DNA of 7,539 bases from Prevotella sp. UBA3208 (lineage in GTDB: Bacteria > Bacteroidota > Bacteroidia > Bacteroidales > Bacteroidaceae). Below are positions 1 to 6,640 of the stretch, piece by piece (the stretch's first letter is position 1; the number at the start of each line of letters is the position of its first letter). A model generated the notes under the pieces. The model worked only from the letters and a program-made list of their open reading frames with translations. It searched no databases and was not told the origin of the DNA. The stretch covers positions 1 to 7,539 of the forward strand of contig DEWO01000073.1 in NCBI GenBank assembly GCA_002363695.1, written 5' to 3'. A program made the position numbers and the translations under genes.

Positions 1-702
1 AAGAACCACAATCTGAACTACTCCAATGTGATGTCATTCCTTGGTGAGTATAAGGTGGCTGCAGGCTGGATACTCTTTGTCATCATGACCATCATTGTAG
101 TGACCGCAGTCTCGAATGGTGCCAACCTCAATGACGGCATGGACGGTATGTGTGCAGGTAACTCTGCTATCATTGGTGTGGCCTTGCTCATTTTTGCCTA
201 TATATCGTCGCACATTGTCTACGCGGCCTACTTCGATATTATGTATATCCCCGGCAGTCAGGAGTTAGTCGTGTTCTTGAGTGCCTTCATCGGTGCCATG
301 ATAGGTTTCCTGTGGTACAATGCCTTCCCTGCCCAGATTTTCATGGGCGATACGGGTTCACTGACCATTGGTGGCATCATTGGTGTCTGTGCCCTCATTA
401 TCCATAAGGAATTGATGCTTCCCTTGTTGTGTGGCATCTTCTTCATTGAAAGCCTGAGCGTCATCATACAGACCCAGTGGTTCAAGTTGCAGAAGCGTAG
501 AGGCAAACGTGTTCGCGTGTTCCGTGCAACACCTATCCACGATACTTTCCGCCGTTTGGATTCACAACTCGACCAGACCAGCACCTATATTCTGAAGGGC
601 TGGCCTCACCGTCCGTTCCATGAGTCCAAGATTACCATCCGTTTCTGGATAGTGACCATCATATTGGCAGCATTAACGATTATAACACTCAAGATAAGAT
701 AA
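1..702 (+). CDS. mraY: Phospho-N-acetylmuramoyl-pentapeptide-transferase MraY, C-terminal part (5' end outside window)
   Basis: This integral membrane enzyme transfers phospho-MurNAc-pentapeptide from UDP to undecaprenyl phosphate, making lipid I on the cytoplasmic face of the inner membrane. The frame is open from base 1, so the gene starts upstream. The GTG at 28 and ATG at 31 are internal codons, not starts. The 233 residues seen are roughly the C-terminal half or more of the family length. Visible motifs are NLNDGMDGM (bases 124-150, family form NLTDGLDG), FMGDTGSL with the conserved catalytic-site Asp at 349-351, and PIHDTF (532-549) where most MraY proteins have PIHHHF. Several hydrophobic membrane segments alternate with these cytoplasmic loops, and the protein ends in a last helix followed by LKIR. 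The catalytic DD pair is expected upstream, outside the window. The stop lies 12 bases before murD, so the two are very likely co-transcribed. Family assignment is secure; the changed His motif is discussed as a finding. Confidence 0.97.
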   Translation, partial: KNHNLNYSNVMSFLGEYKVAAGWILFVIMTIIVVTAVSNGANLNDGMDGMCAGNSAIIGVALLIFAYISSHIVYAAYFDIMYIPGSQELVVFLSAFIGAMIGFLWYNAFPAQIFMGDTGSLTIGGIIGVCALIIHKELMLPLLCGIFFIESLSVIIQTQWFKLQKRRGKRVRVFRATPIHDTFRRLDSQLDQTSTYILKGWPHRPFHESKITIRFWIVTIILAALTIITLKIR

Positions 703-714
703 CGAAGAGAAAAG

Positions 715-2046
715 ATGAGTAGAATAGTAATATTAGGAGCCGGCGAGAGTGGTGCAGGAGCTGCTGTCCTGGCCAAGAAACAAGGATTCGACGTGTTCGT
801 CTCGGATATGTCGAAGATTAAGGAAAAGTATAAGAAACTGATGGACGACCATCAGATAGCTTGGGAGGAAGGTCTCCATACTGAGGAAAAAATCCTGAAT
901 GCCGACGAGATTATCAAGAGTCCAGGTATTCCCGATACTGCTCCTATGATTGTCAAAATCAAGGAGAAGGGCATCCATATCATCAGTGAGATAGAGTTTG
1001 CAGGTCGTTATACGGACTCGAAGATGATTTGCATTACCGGCTCTAATGGTAAGACTACCACCACGAGCCTGATTTACCATATTTTCAAGGCTGCAGGCTA
1101 TGATGCTGGATTGGCCGGCAATATCGGCAACTCGCTGGCATTGCAGGTGGCAGAGGAACCGCACGAATACTACATCATCGAGCTCAGTTCTTTCCAGCTC
1201 GACAATATGTACGACTTCCGTGCCAACATCGCTGTGTTGCTTAACATCACGCCTGACCATCTGGATCGCTATGACTTCAAGATGCAGAACTATGTTGATG
1301 CCAAGATGCGTATCATTCAGAATCAGACTTCGGAGGACGCTTTCATCTATTGGAATGATGATTCCGTCATCAAGGGAGAACTGGAGAAGTATAACATTCA
1401 AGCTATTCAGTACCCGTTCTCTGAGTTGAAGGAGAAAGGCAGTATCGGTTACATCGAGGAAGGCCAATACAAAATAGAACAGCCGGAGCCCTTTAATATG
1501 GAACAGGAGTCATTGAGTCTGACGGGTAAACATAATATCTACAACTCACTGGCTGCCGGTATCGCCTCTAACATCGCAGGCATCAAGAAGGAGGTCATCC
1601 GTAAGTCACTCAGCGACTTCCCCGGTGTCGAGCACCGTCTGGAGAAGGTATGTACCGTCCGCGGCGTACAATACATCAACGACTCAAAGGCTACTAACGT
1701 GGACGCTTGCTGGTATGCCCTGGAGTCCATGAAGACCAAGACCATACTTATCATTGGCGGTAAGGACAAGGGTAACGACTATGCTCCTATTATACCGTTG
1801 GTCAAGGAGAAGTGTGCCGGACTGGTCTATTTAGGAGCTGACAACCAAAAGCTACACGACAATTTCGACCAGTTGGGTATCCCCGTTCGCGACACCCACT
1901 CCATGAAAGAGTGTGTCCAGGCCTGTTACGAGCTGGCTGAGCCGGGCATGACCGTGTTGCTCTCACCCTGCTGTGCCTCGTTTGACCTCTTCAAGAATAT
2001 GGAAGACCGTGGTGAACAATTTAAGGAATTAGCAAGAAATCTGTAA
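715..2046 (+). CDS. murD: UDP-N-acetylmuramoyl-L-alanine--D-glutamate ligase MurD
   Basis: This cytoplasmic, ATP-dependent ligase adds D-glutamate to UDP-MurNAc-L-Ala, the second amino acid step of peptidoglycan precursor synthesis. At 443 residues it has the usual family length. The N-terminal Rossmann-like domain binds the UDP substrate and begins VILGAGESGAG (glycines at 8-13). The central Mur ligase ATPase domain has the P-loop TGSNGKTTTT (108-117), ELSSFQLD (from E156), NITPDHLDRY (177-186) and a Lys at 197 in YVDAKMR that fits the carbamylated lysine of the family. GKHNIYN begins at 271. The C-terminal ligand-binding domain has PGVEHRLE (from 303), NDSKATN (322-328), GGKDKG (348-353) and SPCCASFDLFKN (from 417). 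The ATG at 715 gives a complete N-terminal fold and follows mraY by 12 A-rich bases (ending AAAAG) without a clear Shine-Dalgarno sequence. All key motifs are present, so it should be active. Confidence 0.98.
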   Translation: MSRIVILGAGESGAGAAVLAKKQGFDVFVSDMSKIKEKYKKLMDDHQIAWEEGLHTEEKILNADEIIKSPGIPDTAPMIVKIKEKGIHIISEIEFAGRYTDSKMICITGSNGKTTTTSLIYHIFKAAGYDAGLAGNIGNSLALQVAEEPHEYYIIELSSFQLDNMYDFRANIAVLLNITPDHLDRYDFKMQNYVDAKMRIIQNQTSEDAFIYWNDDSVIKGELEKYNIQAIQYPFSELKEKGSIGYIEEGQYKIEQPEPFNMEQESLSLTGKHNIYNSLAAGIASNIAGIKKEVIRKSLSDFPGVEHRLEKVCTVRGVQYINDSKATNVDACWYALESMKTKTILIIGGKDKGNDYAPIIPLVKEKCAGLVYLGADNQKLHDNFDQLGIPVRDTHSMKECVQACYELAEPGMTVLLSPCCASFDLFKNMEDRGEQFKELARNL

Positions 2047-2049
2047 ATG
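2044..2049 (+). promoter_or_regulatory. murD stop / ftsW start junction with zero spacing
   Basis: The TAA of murD (2044-2046) is followed immediately by the ATG of ftsW (2047-2049). The nearest purine-rich AAGGA (2023-2027) lies about 19 bases before the ATG, too far for a normal ribosome binding site. Translational coupling between the two genes is the likely reading, by inference. Confidence 0.6.
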
Positions 2050-3303
2050 AACAAGAAAATAGGCAGAATCTTCAAAGGCGACAAGGTCATCTGGATGGTG
2101 TTCTTCTTCCTCTGCATGATCAGTATTGTGGAAGTCTTCTCGGCTTCCAGCGGACTGACCTATAAGAGCCAGAACTACATCGGTCCTATTGCCTACCATG
2201 CTTTCACAATAGTTACCGGTGTGGTGGTTGCCATCATTACCCTAAACATTCCCTGTCGTTATTTCAAGTTGCTGACTCCTTTCTTATTGCTCATTACGGG
2301 CTTAATGTTGTTCATTGTCATATTGGGTGGCGGTGAGAGTGCGAATGATGCTTCCCGATGGATACGTATCGGGCCGTTTACCATCCAACCGTCGGAAATT
2401 GCCAAAGGCACTGTTGTCCTGGCCGTAGCACAGATACTGGCTGCTATGCAGCGTGAGAATGGTGCAGACCGTCAGGCATTTAAGTGGATATTGTGGATTA
2501 CCATACCTACGTGTGCTATGATTGGCGTGGAGAATTTGTCGACGGCAGCCCTGCTTTTCGGTGTCGTCATTCTGATGATGTTCATCGGCCTTGTACCTTT
2601 ACGTCAGATGGGGAAACTGTTGGGCGTATTGGTGTTTATGGTAGTTTTTGCTGTAGCTATGGTCATGATTGTCGGCCATGATAATGCCGTAGAGGAAGAC
2701 AATAAACAGTTGACTAAGACAGAACAACTGGAACAGCCCAAGAAGAAGAGCAAGATAGAAAAACTGCTCCACCGTGCTGATACTTGGAAGGCGCGTATTC
2801 TTAAGTTCGGCAAGGACGATGTGGCGCCTCAGGATTATGATTTGGATAAAGATGCTCAGGTAGCACATGCAAACATTGCCATCGTGTCCAGTGGTGTTGT
2901 GGGTAAGGGACCAGGTAAATCGGTTGAACGTGACTTTCTGGCACAGGCTTTTTCTGATTTCATCTTTGCCATTGTCATTGAAGAACTGGGCCTTTTAGGG
3001 GCTTCCTTTGTAGTATTCCTATATATTATCCTGCTCTATCGTTGTGCCCGTATCGCTTCGCAATGCGAGAACAATTTCCCCGCTTTTCTGGCTATGGGTT
3101 TGGGATTGCTGCTCGTGGTACAGGCTACCTTCAACATGATGGTGGCTGTCGGACTGGCCCCTGTTACCGGTCAGCCCTTGCCGCTCATTTCCAAAGGCGG
3201 TACGTCGACAATTATCAATTGTGCCTATATCGGGACCATTCTGAGCGTCAGCCGTTCAGCAAAAATGAAAAGAGAAAAAGAATTAAGTTCAAATGTGGCT
3301 TAA
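2047..3303 (+). CDS. ftsW: Septal peptidoglycan glycosyltransferase FtsW (SEDS family)
   Basis: FtsW is the SEDS-family membrane polymerase that, with its partner penicillin-binding protein FtsI, polymerises lipid II into septal glycan strands. The 418 residues show about ten hydrophobic segments. Family motifs are NDASRWIRIGPFTIQPSEIAK (residues 100-120), the segment SDFIFAIVIEELGLLG with Asp304 in the position of the proposed catalytic Asp of the large extracytoplasmic loop, and APVTGQPLPLISKGGTS (371-387). The loop before it (about 211-297) carries an extra, strongly charged stretch rich in Lys, Glu and Gln. RodA is the alternative SEDS member, but the dcw position between murD and murG favours FtsW. 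Its ATG directly follows the murD TAA with no spacer and no nearby Shine-Dalgarno sequence, so translation probably depends on ribosomes finishing murD. The tail after the last helix is short and basic. Confidence 0.95.
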   Translation: MNKKIGRIFKGDKVIWMVFFFLCMISIVEVFSASSGLTYKSQNYIGPIAYHAFTIVTGVVVAIITLNIPCRYFKLLTPFLLLITGLMLFIVILGGGESANDASRWIRIGPFTIQPSEIAKGTVVLAVAQILAAMQRENGADRQAFKWILWITIPTCAMIGVENLSTAALLFGVVILMMFIGLVPLRQMGKLLGVLVFMVVFAVAMVMIVGHDNAVEEDNKQLTKTEQLEQPKKKSKIEKLLHRADTWKARILKFGKDDVAPQDYDLDKDAQVAHANIAIVSSGVVGKGPGKSVERDFLAQAFSDFIFAIVIEELGLLGASFVVFLYIILLYRCARIASQCENNFPAFLAMGLGLLLVVQATFNMMVAVGLAPVTGQPLPLISKGGTSTIINCAYIGTILSVSRSAKMKREKELSSNVA

Positions 3304-3364
3304 ATTCAATAAAAAGTAGTAAATTTGCAAGCTAATATAGAAAACGAAGAAAATAGGTATCATC
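3304..3364 (+). promoter_or_regulatory. AT-rich ftsW-murG spacer, murG leader
   Basis: This 61-base spacer is the longest non-coding stretch in the window and is about 25% G+C (15 of 61), well below the genes on either side. It holds a TAnnTTTG box and then an A-rich leader ending in TAGGTATCATC before the murG ATG. I see no inverted repeat able to form a terminator, so read-through from ftsW is expected alongside any internal start. Confidence 0.55.
3320..3327 (+). promoter_or_regulatory. Candidate Bacteroidota -7 promoter element upstream of murG
   Basis: TAAATTTG, followed by CA, matches the Bacteroidota -7 consensus TAnnTTTG exactly. Transcription would begin a few bases downstream, near 3333, leaving an untranslated leader of about 30 bases before the murG ATG at 3365. 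The -33 region would fall at the very end of ftsW (around 3293-3300), where the match to the expected TTG-type element is weak. The placement in the only sizeable AT-rich gap supports a real internal promoter, but an eight-base motif with four fixed T/G positions can occur by chance in AT-rich DNA. Confidence 0.5.
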
Positions 3365-4483
3365 ATGAGTAACGAATTAAGGGTTATCATCAGCGGAGGC
3401 GGTACGGGAGGACACATCTTTCCGGCTGTTTCTATTGCCAATGCCATCAAGCAAATGCAACCAGATGCCAAGATTCTGTTTGTGGGAGCCTTAGGGCGTA
3501 TGGAGATGCAGCGCGTGCCGGCTGCAGGCTATGAAATCAAGGGTCTGCCCATTCAGGGTTTTGACCGCAAGAACTTGCTGAAGAATATCAAGGTACTCTA
3601 CAAGATATGGAAGAGCCAGCGCATGGCCCGTAAAATCATCAAGGACTTCCGCCCGCAGGTTGCTGTGGGGGTGGGTGGCTATGCCAGCGGTCCGACGCTG
3701 AATATGGCCGCTGCTGCCGGCATCCCCTGCCTGTTGCAGGAACAGAACTCTTATGCCGGCGTTACCAATAAGCTGCTGGCTAAGAAAGCCGCAAAGATTT
3801 GTGTTGCCTACGAGGGTATGGAGCGCTTCTTCCCTAAGGACAAAATTATGTTGACCGGCAATCCTGTCCGTCAGCAGTTGCTCGATACCACCGTGTCCAA
3901 GGCTGATGCCTTGCGTGCTTTCGGCTTGGATGCTTCCAAGAAGACCGTACTCATAGTCGGTGGCAGCCTGGGAGCCCGCACACTCAACGAGAGTGTCATG
4001 ACTCATCTTGACCAGATTCGCAATAGCGAAGTACAGTTTGTCTGGCAGACAGGCAAATACTATTACGACAAGATTGTGGAACGTCTGGAAAAGGAAGAAG
4101 GCAAACCCGGCAATCTGGTGGTCACCGACTTCATCAGCGACATGGGAGCTGCCTACAAGGCTGCCGACGTAGTGGTAAGCCGTGCCGGTGCCGGTTCCAT
4201 CAGCGAGTTCTGTCTGTTGGGCAAACCCGTCATTCTGGTGCCCAGTCCTAATGTGGCCGAAGACCATCAGACCAAGAATGCACTGGCTCTGGTCAACAAG
4301 CAGGCAGCCCTCTATGTCAAGGATGCAGAGGCCCCTCAGCTGTTGCTCCCCTTGGCCATTGACACGGTTAACGACGATGCCAAGCTGCAGAGCTTGCACG
4401 AGAACATACTCAAGATGGCTTTGCCGTCTTCAGCAGAGATTATTGCCAAAGAAGTATTAAAATTAGCAAACAATGGAAATTAA
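3365..4483 (+). CDS. murG: UDP-GlcNAc--lipid I N-acetylglucosaminyltransferase MurG
   Basis: MurG is a GT-B fold glycosyltransferase (family GT28) at the inner face of the membrane that adds GlcNAc from UDP-GlcNAc to lipid I, producing lipid II. The 372 residues match the family length. The N-terminal acceptor domain has SGGGTGGH (10-17), GVGGYASGP (102-110) and EQNSYAGVTNK (126-136), and the TGNPVR segment (164-169) precedes the second domain. The C-terminal donor domain has VGGSLGAR (198-205), the glycine-rich SRAGAGSISE (272-281) and DHQTKNA (300-306), which fits the donor-binding QxxNA region. The ATG at 3365 lies just before the first strand (LRVIISGGG), as expected, with only a weak AGG at 3355-3357 upstream. 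The gene overlaps murC by 11 bases at its 3' end. All recognised motifs are intact. Confidence 0.98.
   Translation: MSNELRVIISGGGTGGHIFPAVSIANAIKQMQPDAKILFVGALGRMEMQRVPAAGYEIKGLPIQGFDRKNLLKNIKVLYKIWKSQRMARKIIKDFRPQVAVGVGGYASGPTLNMAAAAGIPCLLQEQNSYAGVTNKLLAKKAAKICVAYEGMERFFPKDKIMLTGNPVRQQLLDTTVSKADALRAFGLDASKKTVLIVGGSLGARTLNESVMTHLDQIRNSEVQFVWQTGKYYYDKIVERLEKEEGKPGNLVVTDFISDMGAAYKAADVVVSRAGAGSISEFCLLGKPVILVPSPNVAEDHQTKNALALVNKQAALYVKDAEAPQLLLPLAIDTVNDDAKLQSLHENILKMALPSSAEIIAKEVLKLANNGN
4473..4483 (+). other. murG/murC coding overlap
   Basis: The murC ATG at 4473 lies inside the last codons of murG, whose TAA is at 4481-4483, giving an 11-base overlap in a different frame. No Shine-Dalgarno-like sequence precedes the murC ATG. 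The arrangement suggests coupled translation of the two enzymes. The murC start is supported by the Rossmann glycine motif beginning only 12 residues later. Confidence 0.8.
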
Positions 4484-5849
4484 GGATATCAAAGCAGTCT
4501 ATTTCGTAGGAGCCGGAGGCATCGGCATGAGTGCCATTGCCCGCTATTTTCTGAAGAAGGGACTCGTCGTAGCCGGTTACGATAAGACACCCAGCACGCT
4601 CACCCGCCAGCTGGAGCAGGAAGGCATGATGATTCACTATGAAGAGAATGTCAGCCTAATTCCGGAAGCCTGTCGCCAGCCAGCCACCTGTCAGGTCATC
4701 TATACACCTGCCATCCCTGACGATCATCAGGAACTGCAGTATTTCCGCAAGGAAGGCTTCGATATCCAGAAGCGAGCCCAGGTGCTGGGAACCTTGACGC
4801 GCCAGCATAAGGGTCTCTGTGTCGCCGGTACTCATGGCAAGACCACGACGTCAACCATGTGTGCTCACATCATGCACCAGAGCCATCTCGACTGCAACGC
4901 CTTCTTGGGAGGTATCTCCAAGAACTATGGTACCAACTATATTCTCTCTGATAGCGATTACGTGGTCATCGAGGCTGATGAGTTCGACCGTTCGTTCCAT
5001 TGGCTGTCACCCTATATGACGGTTATTACGGCTACAGACCCAGACCATTTGGACATCTATGGCACCAAGGAAGCCTATCTGGAGAGTTTCCGCCACTACA
5101 CAGAGCTTATCCAGCCCGAAGGAGCACTCATCATCCACCGCGATCTGGAGATGCAAGAGCATCTGCCCAGCGGCGTGCGCCGTTACGACTATGCACTGGC
5201 CGAGGGCGACTTCCATGCCGAGAACATCCGTATTGACAACGGTGAGATTACGTTCGACTTCATCTCGCCCATCGAGACCGTCCGGAATGTGGAGTTAGGT
5301 CAGCCCGTACCCATTAACATCGAGAACGGCATTGCTGCCATGGCTATGGCTCAGTTGGCTGGCTGTACTGCCGAGGAGCTGCGTCAGGGACTGAAAACCT
5401 ACGAAGGAGTGGAGCGCCGTTTCGACTTCAAGATCAAGACCGACCGTCTGGTGTTCCTCAGCGACTATGCACATCATCCGAAAGAAATCTACCAGAGTGC
5501 ACGCAGCATTCGTGAGCTGTATAAGAACCGCCACGTCACGGCCATCTTCCAGCCTCACCTCTACACCCGCACGCGTGACTTCTACCGCGACTTTGCCGAC
5601 GCGCTGAGCCTGTTGGACGAGGTCATCCTGACAGAGATATATCCCGCTCGTGAGCAACCCATTGAGGGGGTTACATCACAGCTCATCTACGACAACCTGC
5701 GTCCGGGCATCGAGAAGCAGCTCGTCAACAAGAGCCAGGTGCTGGATCTCGTCAAGAGCCGTTCCTTCGATGTGCTCATCGTGCTGGGAGCCGGCGACCT
5801 GGACAACCAGGTGCCCCAGATGACCGAATTGCTGAAGAGTAAACTGTAA
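4473..5849 (+). CDS. murC: UDP-N-acetylmuramate--L-alanine ligase MurC
   Basis: MurC catalyses the ATP-dependent addition of L-alanine to UDP-MurNAc, the first amino acid step of the stem peptide, in the cytoplasm. The 458 residues are typical. The N-terminal domain has VGAGGIGMSA (12-21). The central ATPase domain has the P-loop GTHGKTTTS (119-127), EADEFDRSF (167-175) and TDPDHLDIY. NIENGIAA (282-289) stands where most Mur ligases have a HNxxN sequence, which I believe is usual in this phylum. The C-terminal domain has EGVERRFDF, DYAHHPKEI (331-339), QPHLYTRTRDF (360-370), EIYPAREQP (388-396) and GAGDLDN (439-445). These MurC-specific motifs (DYAHHP, QPHLYTRT) separate it from MurD, MurE, MurF and the related recycling ligase Mpl. 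The position between murG and ftsQ is the standard dcw order. Confidence 0.98.
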   Translation: MEIKDIKAVYFVGAGGIGMSAIARYFLKKGLVVAGYDKTPSTLTRQLEQEGMMIHYEENVSLIPEACRQPATCQVIYTPAIPDDHQELQYFRKEGFDIQKRAQVLGTLTRQHKGLCVAGTHGKTTTSTMCAHIMHQSHLDCNAFLGGISKNYGTNYILSDSDYVVIEADEFDRSFHWLSPYMTVITATDPDHLDIYGTKEAYLESFRHYTELIQPEGALIIHRDLEMQEHLPSGVRRYDYALAEGDFHAENIRIDNGEITFDFISPIETVRNVELGQPVPINIENGIAAMAMAQLAGCTAEELRQGLKTYEGVERRFDFKIKTDRLVFLSDYAHHPKEIYQSARSIRELYKNRHVTAIFQPHLYTRTRDFYRDFADALSLLDEVILTEIYPAREQPIEGVTSQLIYDNLRPGIEKQLVNKSQVLDLVKSRSFDVLIVLGAGDLDNQVPQMTELLKSKL

Positions 5850-5866
5850 AAATAGATATTATCATC

Positions 5867-5869
5867 GTG
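5867..5869 (+). promoter_or_regulatory. ftsQ: GTG start codon of ftsQ
   Basis: In the ftsQ frame a TAA occurs at 5840-5842. The codons from there to 5866 include no ATG, GTG or TTG, and the first in-frame ATG afterwards lies past the membrane helix. GTG is therefore the only ordinary start that keeps the membrane anchor. The five other visible starts in the window are ATG. Confidence 0.85.
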
Positions 5870-6628
5870 AGCATCGACTGGAAAAAATCGGCTATCATTG
5901 TGGCAGACATTGCTATCGCTGCCTATCTCCTATTGGCTGTCACGGCGTTCAATCGCCCTGACGAGCTCAATAACATGTGCTCCGAAGTCAATATCAACAT
6001 TCAGGAGGGCCCTGTTCGCGGATTCCTCAATGCCGACGAGGTAAAGACCCAACTGATTCGTACGCAGCTCTATCCCTTAGGCGATCCCATTGACCAGGTG
6101 GAGGGGCGTAAGATAGAGGAAATGCTGCTTCAGAACCCGTTTGTAGAGACAGCGCAGTGCTACAAGACCCAGACCGGGCGTGTCAACATCAATCTGTCAC
6201 AGCGCCTGCCCGTCATCCGTGTGAAGGCTGATAACGGTGACGACTATTATGTCGATACCTACGGAAACATCATGCCCAATACACAATATGTCAGCGACAT
6301 GGTCATTGCCACAGGTGCCATCACGAAGAACTATGCCCAGAAGGTGCTGAGCCGTGTGGGCAATTTCCTCATCAAGCACAAGCTCTGGTTCTATCAGGCT
6401 GAGCAGATTCATGTGCTCAGCGACGGCACCATCGAGATGATACCCCGTGTGGGTGACCATATTGTCTATCTCGGACAGCCTACCGGACTCAGTCGTAAGT
6501 TCGACAGGCTGGAAAAGTTCTATAAATACGGACTTTCACAGGCTGGATGGAACAAGTATTCCTATATCAGCGTGGAGTTTGACAACCAGATTATCTGTAA
6601 GAAGAGTAAAAGAGTAAAAATAAAATAA
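5867..6628 (+). CDS. ftsQ: Cell division protein FtsQ
   Basis: FtsQ (DivIB) is a bitopic inner membrane protein that bridges early and late divisome proteins and binds FtsL and FtsB through its extracytoplasmic part. The 253 residues show a very short cytoplasmic tail (MSIDWKK), one membrane segment at about 8-27, and then an extracytoplasmic region with a POTRA-like domain (about 41-115, including LNADEVKTQL and NPFVETAQCYKTQTGRV) and a beta-rich region ending near WNKYSYISVEFDNQIIC. The C-terminus is a basic KKSKRVKIK tail. FtsQ sequences diverge strongly, so the call rests on topology, the POTRA-like pattern and the murC-ftsQ-ftsA order. The GTG at 5867 is the only standard start between the upstream in-frame TAA (5840-5842) and the membrane segment. 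It lies 17 bases after murC, in an AT-rich spacer without a Shine-Dalgarno sequence. Confidence 0.93.
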   Translation: MSIDWKKSAIIVADIAIAAYLLLAVTAFNRPDELNNMCSEVNINIQEGPVRGFLNADEVKTQLIRTQLYPLGDPIDQVEGRKIEEMLLQNPFVETAQCYKTQTGRVNINLSQRLPVIRVKADNGDDYYVDTYGNIMPNTQYVSDMVIATGAITKNYAQKVLSRVGNFLIKHKLWFYQAEQIHVLSDGTIEMIPRVGDHIVYLGQPTGLSRKFDRLEKFYKYGLSQAGWNKYSYISVEFDNQIICKKSKRVKIK

Positions 6629-6640
6629 AGACGTAACAAG

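Noticed and set aside
28..33. GTG/ATG at 28-33 as the start of a short membrane protein
   Set aside because: The frame is open to base 1 and the sequence is in the middle of MraY, just before the conserved NLNDGMDG motif. The true start is upstream of the window.
124..150. MraY NLNDGMDGM with Asn where many MraY have Thr (NLTDG)
   Set aside because: From memory, NLNDGMDG is the usual form in Bacteroidota MraY, and both Asp residues of the motif are kept, so it is not unusual for this lineage.
733..1467. A 244-codon open frame on the minus strand across murD
   Set aside because: It is fully covered by the conserved murD coding frame, has no recognisable motif and no promoter-like context of its own.
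3491..4399. A 302-codon open frame on the minus strand across murG
   Set aside because: It lies wholly inside a secure murG with all motifs intact. Its translation shows no recognisable domain and is rich in His, Gln and Leu, as expected from the complement of a codon-biased gene.
4462..4469. ATTAGCAA occurring shortly before both the ftsW start (2028-2035) and the murC start
   Set aside because: The distances to the start codons differ (11 and 3 bases). Both copies encode the similar C-terminal residues of MurD and MurG, so coincidence is enough.
6629..6640. Similar 12-base spacers before murD and ftsA, both ending AAG before ATG
   Set aside because: The spacers are short and A-rich and share few bases beyond the last ones. 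This fits a general A-rich translation start context rather than a specific element.
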